This document shows positions 24,035 through 31,784 of a DNA stretch of 47,367 bases, in pieces (the first letter of the stretch is position 1; each line of letters opens with the position of its first letter). Where the stretch lies: the NCBI GenBank assembly GCA_017483195.1, contig JAFULR010000016.1, positions 137,310 through 184,676 of the forward strand. Direction: 5' to 3'. Below the pieces are notes generated by a model, which was not told where the DNA came from, searched no databases, and saw only the letters and a list, made by a program, of their open reading frames with translations. A program made the position numbers and the translations under genes. Source of the stretch: Clostridia bacterium. Its GTDB lineage: Bacteria > Bacillota > Clostridia > Oscillospirales > CAG-272.

Positions 24035-25566
24035 ATTATAAGAAATGTCTTTTTGGAAATATCGCCATCATTTAACGCATTTTGTGATCTGATTTTATTA
24101 AGCGGCTCTGCATATCTTTTGGCAACACTCCAGAGATTTTCTCCCTTGTTTGGATAACAAAGAGTAATTGCGCCATCGTCCTTGTCAATTCTTTCTCCGC
24201 ATATTATTTCACTAAGTATCTTTGCTTGAGAGGATCTCTGCATATCGACGTTAATGCTTAATTCACAGTCAGTAAACATTCTTTCACCGTCGTGTCTTGC
24301 CCGCGCGGACGTTACACATACACTGGGGATACATAACAAATAATCTTCAGCGGATACTTTGTAGCGGCTGTCAAGATCATATTTGTAGGGAACGCAAAGC
24401 TCTTTAACAAGATATTCATCGTTGTGATAGTATAAAATTTGATAAACGCACTCTCCCGCAAGGGTTAGTCTGTCTCCTTCGACTCGTGAAACCTCAGAGG
24501 CACGCGCACTTGCAAACACATCAATGATTTTGATATCCTGTGGGAGCTTTATTTCATCAAGCGCGTGCATCTCGCTTTGCGTAAGATTTGCGGATACAGG
24601 CTTCAGAGCGCTCATAACGGATATTTCACTAAAAACGCCTTCGGTATAAACTCCTGTGGAATAGGCATCCGCAACGTAGGTGGTGATCTCATTTCTTTGA
24701 AGCTCAGCCACAAGCGCAAGTGTAAGCTCTGCGTTTATACCGCTCTCGTCAACGAAGATCTGCTCGTCTGTAACGAAAGCCTTGGCAAGTATGTCACATT
24801 CCGTGTTCGATCCTTCGCAATACGCGGACTGTGAAAAAGGAATCCTTCTCGTAATGCAGATGGGATGCTCGCTTTCGGCATCGTTGCAGTATATTATTTT
24901 GAGAATTACCTCTCCTGAAACGTTGATCCGCCCACCGGATGCTGAAGAGTCATTTATTTGTACTGAATGTTCGCAAGCTACTACTCTTGCATTGTCCGCA
25001 GAAGGGTCGAGGGGGGCTTTATCTGAAAGTGTAAGAGGATCTAAAGAATATTTTTGAGCTGATATTGACTCTGTGTTCAGTAGCAGCTCCTCCATCGCGC
25101 CCGATGGGACTCCGCCAAGTCTTGCGGGTGTGTATAGCATGGGGGTAAGAGCAAGTGCGCGGCAGATTACCTTGCATTTTACGTTGAGCTTTCTTGGGCC
25201 AAGGACACGCGCGCTTGCGTTGTCACTGCTTACGGTTGAGAAAACCGTTACGTCGTCAGCACTCACCGTGTGTGAACCCAACTCAAAGGGCAGGGAAAAC
25301 GTGTAATTCTCGCTCAGTGATACGGAATAGAGCTTTCCGTCCGCTCCCACGTACATAACCTTGTATATTATCTTTCCCGATAGCTCTGCATTTCCCATTC
25401 CAAGAAATTCCGACTCCGGAACTGCCTGTGCGCGAATACATAGCAAACGGCGGATTTCACTCTGATAATCCGGCAAGGTGAAATCCGAGCTGAGATCAGT
25501 ACTCAGCCTTCCCTCATAAACGGGCATACCGTAAAAATAGCCCACGTTATCTTTTGAACTGTTCAT
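24031..25566 (-). CDS. SipL-like spore-coat protein with SPOCS (DUF3794) repeats and LysM
   Basis: 511 residues. Three DUF3794/SPOCS-like repeats are visible: about 10-95 (LPDYQSEIRRLLCIRAQ...GKIIYKVMYV), 180-260 (GEVILKIIYC) and 340-430 (GECVYQILYYH). A C-terminal LysM-like domain occupies about 462-511 (NKGENLWSVAKRYAEPLNKIRSQN). This matches SipL of Clostridioides difficile, which tethers the coat to the forespore through SpoIVA. RBS AAAGGAGC. It is monocistronic. A CATATTAT element with a weak upstream match could be a mother-cell sigma-E promoter. Confidence 0.87.
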   Translation of the reverse strand: MNSSKDNVGYFYGMPVYEGRLSTDLSSDFTLPDYQSEIRRLLCIRAQAVPESEFLGMGNAELSGKIIYKVMYVGADGKLYSVSLSENYTFSLPFELGSHTVSADDVTVFSTVSSDNASARVLGPRKLNVKCKVICRALALTPMLYTPARLGGVPSGAMEELLLNTESISAQKYSLDPLTLSDKAPLDPSADNARVVACEHSVQINDSSASGGRINVSGEVILKIIYCNDAESEHPICITRRIPFSQSAYCEGSNTECDILAKAFVTDEQIFVDESGINAELTLALVAELQRNEITTYVADAYSTGVYTEGVFSEISVMSALKPVSANLTQSEMHALDEIKLPQDIKIIDVFASARASEVSRVEGDRLTLAGECVYQILYYHNDEYLVKELCVPYKYDLDSRYKVSAEDYLLCIPSVCVTSARARHDGERMFTDCELSINVDMQRSSQAKILSEIICGERIDKDDGAITLCYPNKGENLWSVAKRYAEPLNKIRSQNALNDGDISKKTFLII

Positions 25567-25617
25567 AAATATAGCTCCTTTGGTTTTTAATAAAATATAT
25601 TCAGGATCAAAAAATAA

Positions 25618-25652
25618 TATGAAAAAAGCAAAAGGAATAGCACAATCAAAAA
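25618..25652 (-). promoter_or_regulatory. possible sigma-E-type promoter of the SipL-like gene
   Basis: The minus strand reads GCTATT, about 14 bases, then CATATTAT, partly matching sigma-E (ATA / CATACANT). No good sigma-A promoter is seen for this gene. The match is weak and rests partly on the expected sporulation role. Confidence 0.3.
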
Positions 25653-25658
25653 ATAAGA

Positions 25659-25687
25659 TTGACTTTTTATGTGTTGTTTGATATAAT
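25659..25687 (+). promoter_or_regulatory. promoter of the GH13 glucosidase gene
   Basis: TTGACT (25659-25664), 17-base spacer, TATAAT (25682-25687). Confidence 0.82.
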
Positions 25688-25704
25688 TAACATAGATTAC
25701 TTCT

Positions 25705-25718
25705 ATCTATATATAGAT
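25705..25718 (+). promoter_or_regulatory. 14-bp palindrome downstream of the glucosidase promoter
   Basis: ATCTATATATAGAT is a perfect palindrome at about +12 to +25. Its position suits a repressor operator, but AT-rich palindromes are also common by chance and no regulator gene is adjacent. Confidence 0.4.
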
Positions 25719-25746
25719 TTAGACCTGCTGTGTAAAGGAGAAGATT

Positions 25747-27402
25747 ATGGCAATTAATAATTGGTATAAGGACAAAGTATTTTATCAGATATGGCCCCGC
25801 TCGTTCAAGGACGGCAACGGTGACGGTATGGGAGATCTTTACGGCGTATATGAAAAGCTTGATTACATCAAGTCCCTCGGATGTGACGGCATCTGGTTCT
25901 CACCCCTCTATCCCTCGCCCGGAATTGACTGTGGCTACGACATTTCCGATTATATGAATATTGCTGAGGAATTCGGCGGTATGGATGCATTCAAAAAGGT
26001 GCTTGACGGAGCGCACGAGCGCGGAATGAAGGTCATTATGGATCTTGTTGTCAACCATACAAGTGATCAGCACGAGTGGTTCCAGAAGAGCCGTCGGAGA
26101 ATAGAACCTTACACAGATTATTATATCTGGCGCCCTGCAAAGCCTAACGGAAAGCTTCCCAATAACTGGGATTCTCTCTTTGAGGGCAAGGCTTGGGCGT
26201 GGGATGAGGTGCGCGGTGAGTACTATATGCATCTTTTCGCAATTCAGCAGGCGGATCTCAATATGGATAATCCCCTTGTTCGTGAGGAGGTCAAAAAAAT
26301 TCTTCGCTTCTGGCTCGATATGGGCGTTGACGGCTTCAGAGAGGACGTTATCACCTTTATCTCAAAGCCCGAAGGACTTCCCGACGATAAGCTTATGCCT
26401 GCGTCAAAGGGAATCTTTATGTTTAATCACGGTCCCCATCTTCACGAGTATCTTGAGGAATTCCACCGTGACGTGTTTTCAAAATACGATTGTATGACAC
26501 TTGCGGAATCTCCGCTCGTAACACCAAAGAAGGCTCTTGAGTATATTGACGAGAATAACAACCCCGTTCTTGATATGTTCATTCAGTTTGAAACTCAGGA
26601 AGCGGATAGCTTTATGACCGACTATTACCATATGCCCTTTAACCTTCGCAAGCTTAAAAGATCCTATACAAAGTGGCAGGAAAAGCTTGACGGCAAGGGC
26701 TGGAATATGCTCTACATCGAGAACCACGACCATCCCAGAATGGTTTCCCGTTACGGAAGTGAGAGGTTCCAGAAGGAAAGCGGAAAGATGCTTGCGGTTT
26801 CATACCTTTTCCAAAAGGGAACTCCCTTTATTTATCAGGGACAGGAGATCGGTATGACCAACTGGTATCCGAGCGATCCCGAAATGTATGAGGACGTCCA
26901 GACACGTTGGCAGTATTTCAACGTGGCAACAAAGAAATCACCCGAAAAGCGCCTCAAGAGATTGTGGGACGGCTCCCGCGACTCGGCAAGAACTCCCGTT
27001 CAGTGGAGCGCAGAGGAGAACGCGGGCTTTACAACGGGAACGCCTTGGTTCTATATTAACGAAAATTATAAGGATATCAACGTTGCCGATCAGGAGAAGG
27101 ATGAAAATTCCGTTCTTAACTTCTACCGTCGCGCTATCAAGCTTCGCAAGGAGCTTTCAAGCGTTAAAAACGGTAATTATAAGGAACACGGCAAGATGTC
27201 CTCTTCCTTCTATACTTATTCCCGCGAGGATGATAGGGAAAAGCTTCTCATTGTTTGCTCATTCACGGAAAAGACAAAGAAATGGAGTGTTCCCGCAGGC
27301 TTTGACCTTGCAAGCGCAGAGCTTTTGCTCTCCAACTACGATAAGCTCGACGGCACAACCCTCAAACCCTATGAAACAAGAGTCTATAGATGGACAAAAT
27401 AA
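25747..27402 (+). CDS. GH13 alpha-glucosidase / oligo-1,6-glucosidase
   Basis: 551 residues, cytoplasmic, typical for subfamily GH13_31. Conserved regions: DLVVNHTS (99-106), GFREDV with nucleophile Asp200, TLAESP with acid/base Glu254, and ENHDHPR with Asp328. Val201 after the nucleophile is the residue seen in alpha-1,6-specific (isomaltose-type) enzymes, whereas maltose-type enzymes carry Ala or Thr; trehalose-6-phosphate hydrolases can look similar. It releases glucose from short imported oligosaccharides. It stands alone, with no transporter or LacI regulator next to it. Confidence 0.9.
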   Translation: MAINNWYKDKVFYQIWPRSFKDGNGDGMGDLYGVYEKLDYIKSLGCDGIWFSPLYPSPGIDCGYDISDYMNIAEEFGGMDAFKKVLDGAHERGMKVIMDLVVNHTSDQHEWFQKSRRRIEPYTDYYIWRPAKPNGKLPNNWDSLFEGKAWAWDEVRGEYYMHLFAIQQADLNMDNPLVREEVKKILRFWLDMGVDGFREDVITFISKPEGLPDDKLMPASKGIFMFNHGPHLHEYLEEFHRDVFSKYDCMTLAESPLVTPKKALEYIDENNNPVLDMFIQFETQEADSFMTDYYHMPFNLRKLKRSYTKWQEKLDGKGWNMLYIENHDHPRMVSRYGSERFQKESGKMLAVSYLFQKGTPFIYQGQEIGMTNWYPSDPEMYEDVQTRWQYFNVATKKSPEKRLKRLWDGSRDSARTPVQWSAEENAGFTTGTPWFYINENYKDINVADQEKDENSVLNFYRRAIKLRKELSSVKNGNYKEHGKMSSSFYTYSREDDREKLLIVCSFTEKTKKWSVPAGFDLASAELLLSNYDKLDGTTLKPYETRVYRWTK

Positions 27403-27412
27403 TATAATAAAT

Positions 27413-27439
27413 AAAAGGACACCGATTGGTGTCCTTTTT
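27413..27439 (+). terminator. glucosidase terminator
   Basis: AAAAGGACACC pairs with GGTGTCCTTTT around GATT, followed by T-rich sequence. Confidence 0.92.
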
Positions 27440-27450
27440 GTTGGTGGAGA

Positions 27451-27579
27451 ATGCGATTTGAAGCGGCTTTGCCGCCAACTCGCATCGCATAGTCGTCTTG
27501 CTTCGCAAATAATTTACTCGCAACACTCCTTGCTTTGGCTCCTTCGCTTCGTAAAAACATCGCACTGTGATGTTTTTAC
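27451..27579. repeat. palindrome-rich non-coding stretch beside tRNA-Ser
   Basis: No credible gene lies between the glucosidase terminator and the tRNA terminator. Hairpins: ATGCGA/TCGCAT (27451-27485) enclosing GCGGC-TTT-GCCGC, several TTGCTTCGCAA-type short stems, and GTAAAAACATC/GATGTTTTTAC (27551-27579). The texture resembles 3883-3982, the other tRNA-adjacent stretch. It is probably a genome-wide interspersed element or remnants of one. Confidence 0.55.
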
Positions 27580-27634
27580 TCGCTCGCCCTTGCCGGTCCC
27601 GTCGCTCTTACGAACTCAAATATCCAATTCAAAC

Positions 27635-27673
27635 AAAAAAAGAAAGCAGACACAAGGTCTGCTTTCTTTTTTT
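27635..27673 (-). terminator. tRNA-Ser terminator
   Basis: GAAAGCAGAC pairs with GTCTGCTTTC, with long A and T runs on both sides, directly after the CCA end. Confidence 0.92.
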
Positions 27674-27766
27674 TGGCGGAGAAGGAGAGATTTGAACTCT
27701 CGCGCCGGGTATATCCGGCCTACACCCTTAGCAGGGGCGCCTCTTCGGCCTCTTGAGTACTTCTCC
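27674..27766 (-). tRNA. tRNA-Ser(GCT)
   Basis: 93 nt. On the minus strand GGAGAAG pairs with CTTCTCC, then discriminator G and encoded CCA. The anticodon stem CGCCC/GGGTG holds CTGCTAA, giving anticodon GCT. A long variable arm (GCCGG...CCGGC) and the T arm GAGAG-TTCAAAT-CTCTC confirm a class II serine tRNA. Confidence 0.95.
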
Positions 27767-27811
27767 AAATACCCTCGTGAACTGCCGCTTCCATTCCGTT
27801 CACGCCCAATT

Positions 27812-27840
27812 ATTATATATGATTTTTCTCGATTTGTCAA
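27812..27840 (-). promoter_or_regulatory. tRNA-Ser promoter
   Basis: Minus-strand TTGACA (27835-27840), 17-base spacer, TATAAT (27812-27817): full consensus. Confidence 0.9.
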
Positions 27841-27889
27841 GGGCTTTTGGGCAAAAATATTATTTATTTGCAAAATTATTATATACCCC

Positions 27890-27917
27890 TTGCATTTTTT
27901 TCTGTGCATGTTATAAT
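27890..27917 (+). promoter_or_regulatory. promoter of the lipoprotein pair 27950-29941
   Basis: TTGCAT (27890-27895), 16-base spacer, TATAAT (27912-27917) with an extended TGT element. Confidence 0.75.
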
Positions 27918-27949
27918 TTGAATAGATAGTTAACTTGTGGAGGTGCACT

Positions 27950-29509
27950 ATGAAAAGATATTTGCTTTTTTCACTGTTGGTAATTATTATATCTTCCTTG
28001 CTTTGCTCCTGCATTTTGTTCCGAGATCCCACTCCTTGGGAGGAGGGAAAACAGAAGGATACGCTTTTCTCCTCCGAGCTTCTTGCGGAGTGGAAAATTG
28101 AGGAGCTACCCCTGCCTGCGCCCGAGAACGTTTATCTCGGCGGAAAAACGCTTTATTGCAATATGACACGCGAGGAGTACGAGAGCTACGTTCAAAGCGT
28201 GGTAGAATATCTCTTAAATGATGAGAGCCTTTTTCACACCGGCTACAACTACGGTACAAGTATGGGCAGCTTTTTCGGCTTTCCTCCGTATTGGATTATA
28301 TACGAATATGCTCCGCTTATTGAGGGATACGACGTGAGTGCGGAGTCCCACCGCTTCATTTACTCTCTATCTGAGGAAATGGAGATAAGCAACGGAATGG
28401 CAAGTCTTAACGGTTATAGAAATATCAGTATTGAATGGTGTCCCACAACCCCAAAGAATTCGGAGTTTTCATACACGGTCAAGATATCGCTTGATGCTGA
28501 TATGGAATATGAATACAATCTTTGCTATCACTCGCACGATATGGTCGAGGTTGGCGCATATCCGGTTGCGGGAACGGAAAAGATCATCACACTGTATCAA
28601 TGCACGCGTTGCGGATGCGGAGACAGAAGCGAATATCTAACGGGTGAAGGCAAATTCAGTATAAATATCGTAGAGGGCGCGGAATACGTGCTTGACTGCG
28701 ATGAGTGGAGTTATGACAATATGGTTGTCACGCTTAAGACTCGCGCCGTTGCCGATGCGGAGCTTAAGGTGGTAGCAAACGGTGCACCGCTGCCGAGGAC
28801 CAAGACGGAATTTGAATATTGGAGCTACGTTTTTATTATGCCCGCAGAGGACGTTGATATTTCCATCACGATAGCCGAGGAAAATGAGGACTATCCTTAT
28901 TTCTCATCGCTTGCAAAATTTGAGCCGTGGCTTGATGCTCTTTCAGCAGAGAATGTCACCAAGTTAAGGGTGATAACGGAAAAGCTCGGTGCTCCGGTGG
29001 GAAGTCTTAGAAACAATCAAAGCAACCTCAATTCTATAGTAATATCAAGCTTTTTGTCTACTCTTAAAAATAAATCCCTAATCAAAACAAGCTATGAAAG
29101 CATCGAGAATGCCGAGGAGCTCAGAACTGTAGAGCTTATCATGTCCGACGGGACGGTGCATAGCTTCAGCCTTTATGATGACGTATATTACCTTATTGAC
29201 GGTGTAGCTTACGAAATGAAGACATATCCTACTCTGCTCGGCTATGCTGGAAATGCGTATTCATATTCCTTTGTAACTGATGAGACCGCCGATGTGTGGG
29301 ATGCTACAACAAACGAAAAGGTAGGGGAGATATCTATTGGAGGGCTTGAATTTATTGAGTATAATTATGATCCGCCGGATGAAGCTCCCCGATACCGAAT
29401 TGAAACTGAATTTGGTGTTATTTATGTTTACAGTGCGGGAATATTCTCTTTGAAATCTGAAGGAAAAGAGATATTCTATCAGCTGCATGTTGATATTTTT
29501 ACATGTTAA
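27950..29509 (+). CDS. large secreted lipoprotein, function unknown
   Basis: 519 residues from ATG 27950 (GGAGGTG site). A lipoprotein signal ends in LLCSC. The mature protein has no family I recognise. About residues 200-225 hold a CTRCGCG mini zinc-ribbon-like motif. About 230-310 looks like a beta-rich domain ending in VFIMPAEDVDISITI, a pattern found in small cell-surface beta-sandwich repeats. The C-terminal third contains LSDGTVHSFSLYDD-like strands. It is surface-anchored in the membrane and co-transcribed with the small lipoprotein 12 bases downstream. Confidence 0.75.
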   Translation: MKRYLLFSLLVIIISSLLCSCILFRDPTPWEEGKQKDTLFSSELLAEWKIEELPLPAPENVYLGGKTLYCNMTREEYESYVQSVVEYLLNDESLFHTGYNYGTSMGSFFGFPPYWIIYEYAPLIEGYDVSAESHRFIYSLSEEMEISNGMASLNGYRNISIEWCPTTPKNSEFSYTVKISLDADMEYEYNLCYHSHDMVEVGAYPVAGTEKIITLYQCTRCGCGDRSEYLTGEGKFSINIVEGAEYVLDCDEWSYDNMVVTLKTRAVADAELKVVANGAPLPRTKTEFEYWSYVFIMPAEDVDISITIAEENEDYPYFSSLAKFEPWLDALSAENVTKLRVITEKLGAPVGSLRNNQSNLNSIVISSFLSTLKNKSLIKTSYESIENAEELRTVELIMSDGTVHSFSLYDDVYYLIDGVAYEMKTYPTLLGYAGNAYSYSFVTDETADVWDATTNEKVGEISIGGLEFIEYNYDPPDEAPRYRIETEFGVIYVYSAGIFSLKSEGKEIFYQLHVDIFTC

Positions 29510-29521
29510 AGGAGATTGATT

Positions 29522-29941
29522 ATGAAAAAAATAATTGCATTTTTACTTATCTTAACCTTTGTTCTTCCGCTTACCGCTTGTAATAACGCCGACGGAAAGC
29601 ATTTTACCGGCGAAGAGATAGTCGAGGCTTATGAGAGCGCGGGCTACATAGTAGATACGCACACCACCTTTATCGAGGGCAGCGTTTGTACGATCAGTGC
29701 TTATGAGAGCAGGGAAGACTATAACGAGGAAAATGAGTATATTCACCTTGTGGTATTTGAAAACGAAGAATATGCCAAGGCATATAACGCCGAGACACAG
29801 TTCAACGTTGCTACGTGGCTGGTCTTTGCAATGTGCGGCGAGCCTCGCTGGCTTCACACGGAGAGATACGGTAACGTTTGCGTTGAGTACTATCCGCGCA
29901 GCTTTATAAAGCCCTTCAGAGAACTTTTGGAAAGTAAATAA
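29522..29941 (+). CDS. small secreted lipoprotein, function unknown
   Basis: 139 residues from ATG 29522 with AAAGGAG at 29508-29514. Signal ends in LTAC. The mature part (about 118 residues) is acidic and mixed alpha/beta (EEIVEAYESAGYIVDTH, then YIHLVVFENEEYAKAYNAE), resembling small lipoproteins common in gut Clostridia. No named domain. It follows the large lipoprotein in the same operon. Confidence 0.75.
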   Translation: MKKIIAFLLILTFVLPLTACNNADGKHFTGEEIVEAYESAGYIVDTHTTFIEGSVCTISAYESREDYNEENEYIHLVVFENEEYAKAYNAETQFNVATWLVFAMCGEPRWLHTERYGNVCVEYYPRSFIKPFRELLESK

Positions 29942-29947
29942 ACAAAT

Positions 29948-29980
29948 CGCCGCCCTAATAGGGCGGCGTTGCTTATTTTT
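29948..29980 (+). terminator. terminator of the lipoprotein pair
   Basis: CGCCGCCC pairs with GGGCGGCG around TAATA, followed by TTGCTTATTTTTTT. Confidence 0.88.
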
Positions 29981-30161
29981 TTAATTCGTCAGGGAGCTTG
30001 ATGTCACCGTCAAGCTTTTCGAAATCCTTAACTGCTTGTCGTATCAGATAGAGTATCTGACCGTTTGCGGAGCGGCCGTAATACTTGGAAATATAGTGAA
30101 GCTTGTAATGAAGCTCGGGGTCTATTTCAATACCAATGTGCTTATTATTTTTGTTTCTCAT
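29973..30161 (-). CDS. ribbon-helix-helix DNA-binding protein
   Basis: 62 residues. The layout is a short basic start, the strand IGIEIDPELHYKLHYIS, then helices with GRSANGQILYLIRQAVKDFEK: the Arc/CopG-like ribbon-helix-helix fold used by small repressors and antitoxins. It is divergent from the SLOG gene. The 108-base space between them carries three AGTATA half-sites and a perfect 7-bp inverted repeat, so it probably controls that gene and itself. The stop overlaps the T run of the lipoprotein terminator on the other strand. Confidence 0.82.
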   Translation of the reverse strand: MRNKNNKHIGIEIDPELHYKLHYISKYYGRSANGQILYLIRQAVKDFEKLDGDIKLPDELKK

Positions 30162-30186
30162 AAAAACCTCATAAAATCTTAATTTG

Positions 30187-30245
30187 AGTATATTTTAAGA
30201 TTATTTTGTGGTATAATGGTTAAAGTATACTTAAATTGAGTATAC
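30187..30245 (+). promoter_or_regulatory. promoter and repeated AGTATA operator sites of the SLOG gene
   Basis: TATAAT at 30212-30217 with TGG before it forms an extended -10; no good -35 is present. AGTATA occurs at 30187, 30224 and 30239. AGTATACT (30224-30231) is itself palindromic, and GTATACT...AGTATAC spans 30225-30245. Sites at and after the start of transcription fit repression by the divergent RHH protein. Confidence 0.65.
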
Positions 30246-30269
30246 ATAAATTTTAAAGCAGAGGTTTTT

Positions 30270-30605
30270 ATGAAAATAGCAGTAGTAGGATCTAGAAAAA
30301 TCACCCAAATAAACCTTTCTGAATATTTAGACAGCAGTTGTACTGAAATAGTCAGCGGAGGAGCGAGGGGAGTTGACGAATGTGCCCGTGCATATGCATG
30401 TGAAAATGCGATAAAGTTGCAATTGTTTTTGCCCGAATACGTTAAATACGGAAGAGGAGCACCGATATTGAGAAATCGAAGCATAGTTGATTATTCTGAC
30501 AAGGTATTGATTTTTTGGGACGGAAGCTCAAAGGGAACAAAGTGGGTAATAGATTATTGTAGAAGAACGAATCGTGAATATGAATTGTATGTGATCGAAC
30601 AGTAA
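30270..30605 (+). CDS. small SLOG-superfamily nucleotide-binding protein (YspA/DUF2493-like)
   Basis: 111 residues, a complete single-domain protein. Motifs: MKIAVVGSRKI at the first strand, SGGARGVD (nucleotide-binding loop), RNRSIVDYSDKVLIFWDG and SKGTKWVIDY. This is the Rossmann-like SLOG/YspA fold, predicted to bind or process NAD- or ADP-ribose-related nucleotides and often linked to conflict or signalling systems. It has its own promoter and is paired head-to-head with an RHH regulator, an arrangement reminiscent of regulated toxins or nucleotide sensors. No effector gene is adjacent on the same strand; mntP has its own promoter. Confidence 0.82.
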   Translation: MKIAVVGSRKITQINLSEYLDSSCTEIVSGGARGVDECARAYACENAIKLQLFLPEYVKYGRGAPILRNRSIVDYSDKVLIFWDGSSKGTKWVIDYCRRTNREYELYVIEQ

Positions 30606-30630
30606 AATCATATCGATCTACAAATTATAC

Positions 30631-30660
30631 TTGACAAAATGTACGTATTTATGATATAAT
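30631..30660 (+). promoter_or_regulatory. mntP promoter
   Basis: TTGACA (30631-30636), 18-base spacer, TATAAT (30655-30660). The leader is only about 25 bases, too short for a yybP-ykoY manganese riboswitch. Confidence 0.82.
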
Positions 30661-30692
30661 CCCCCTTGCATCAAATTTTAGGAGAAAACAAA

Positions 30693-31274
30693 ATGAACTT
30701 TGAATTTTTTGTTGTCAGCGCAATGTTTGGCATAGGACTTGCTATGGACGCTTTTTCTGTGGCACTTGCTAACGGAATGAACGAAAAGAGGATGAAGGTA
30801 GGCAGAATGTGTACCGTCGCGGGCATCTTCGCTTTCTTTCAGGCTCTTATGCCGCTTCTCGGCTGGGTCGCGGTCCACACCGTGCTTGAATATTTCCACG
30901 GATTTTCCAAATTTATTCCGTATATCGCGCTCGCACTTCTTGCCTATATCGGCGGCAAAATGATATATGAGGGACTTCACAAGAACTGCGACTGCGAGGA
31001 TTGTGCTGTCGGTATTTCGGGACTCATAGTGCAGGGGATCGCAACGTCGATCGATGCGCTGAGTGTTGGACTTGATATAGGTCATTACAATTTCACAGAG
31101 GCTCTCGTTTGCGCGCTTGTTATTGCCGCGTTGACGTTTATTATTTGTATGTTCGGCGTCTGGGCGGGCAAAAAATTCGGAAATATGCTCTCAAGCAAAG
31201 CAACCGTTTTCGGCGGCGTGATACTCGTCTGCATCGGTATCTACATATTCATAAAAGGGGTTTTTGGAATATAA
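30693..31274 (+). CDS. mntP: manganese efflux pump MntP
   Basis: 193 residues from ATG 30693 (AGGAG site). Six hydrophobic helices arranged as two triplets. The conserved Asp-containing motifs GLAMDAFSVALANGM and GIATSIDALSVGLD are the family hallmark. A Cys-rich loop (KNCDCEDCAVG) lies between the halves. It exports Mn(II) to avoid toxicity. Regulation in other bacteria is by MntR or the yybP-ykoY riboswitch; neither is evident here. Confidence 0.93.
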   Translation: MNFEFFVVSAMFGIGLAMDAFSVALANGMNEKRMKVGRMCTVAGIFAFFQALMPLLGWVAVHTVLEYFHGFSKFIPYIALALLAYIGGKMIYEGLHKNCDCEDCAVGISGLIVQGIATSIDALSVGLDIGHYNFTEALVCALVIAALTFIICMFGVWAGKKFGNMLSSKATVFGGVILVCIGIYIFIKGVFGI

Positions 31275-31284
31275 GTTAATAAAA

Positions 31285-31315
31285 AGGACACTCTTTCGAG
31301 TGTCCTAAATTTTTC
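31285..31315 (+). terminator. mntP terminator
   Basis: AGGACACTC pairs with GAGTGTCCT around TTTC, followed by AAATTTTT. Confidence 0.85.
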
Positions 31316-31364
31316 TATTATCTTACCTTATAAGGTATTCTGCACTTTGATTTTAAAATGCAAT

Positions 31365-31781
31365 CTATCTGGGGGTTATCGTTCCTGCTTCAATAGCATA
31401 TTCTTGAATGATGTAATCAAGATTATCTTGTGAATTTGGTGTATAAAATCCGTTATTCTCCTTGATTATTCTTGTACTGACATTTAATTCTATTCCGGAA
31501 GAATATTTTAACATCAGGGATCGATTTGTACCCGGAGGAGGAGACGCTGTTGAAAATTTATATTCGCGTGCATTCAAAAGTTCAATTATTTGTCTGATAA
31601 GAGTCTCATCCGTTATTTCGCAGGAACCTTCATATTCATCGTTGAAGGTAACAACAATAGATATAGGATATTCATCTTTTATGTCAGTTATTTCTTTTAT
31701 TGAATACTTATGATAGAGCGAACAAGATGATAGGGAAAATATCATACACATACTAATAAACAAATAGCAAATTTTTCTCAT
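31365..31781 (-). CDS. small lipoprotein co-transcribed with a secreted protease
   Basis: 138 residues. Signal peptide ends in LSSC. The mature part is a small alpha/beta domain (ISIVVTFNDEYEGSCEITDETLIRQIIELLN) with no family name I can give. It begins 3 bases after the protease stop codon, so the two are translated together. A role as inhibitor, chaperone or processing partner of the protease is possible by context only. Confidence 0.75.
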   Translation of the reverse strand: MRKICYLFISMCMIFSLSSCSLYHKYSIKEITDIKDEYPISIVVTFNDEYEGSCEITDETLIRQIIELLNAREYKFSTASPPPGTNRSLMLKYSSGIELNVSTRIIKENNGFYTPNSQDNLDYIIQEYAIEAGTITPR

Positions 31782-31784
31782 AAA

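Noticed and set aside
26888..27916. Plus-strand frame overlapping the glucosidase end and tRNA-Ser
   Set aside because: It crosses a terminator and a tRNA gene and overlaps a conserved GH13 domain in another frame.
30606..30692. yybP-ykoY manganese riboswitch before mntP
   Set aside because: The promoter lies at 30631-30660, leaving only about 25 bases of leader, with no space for the aptamer.
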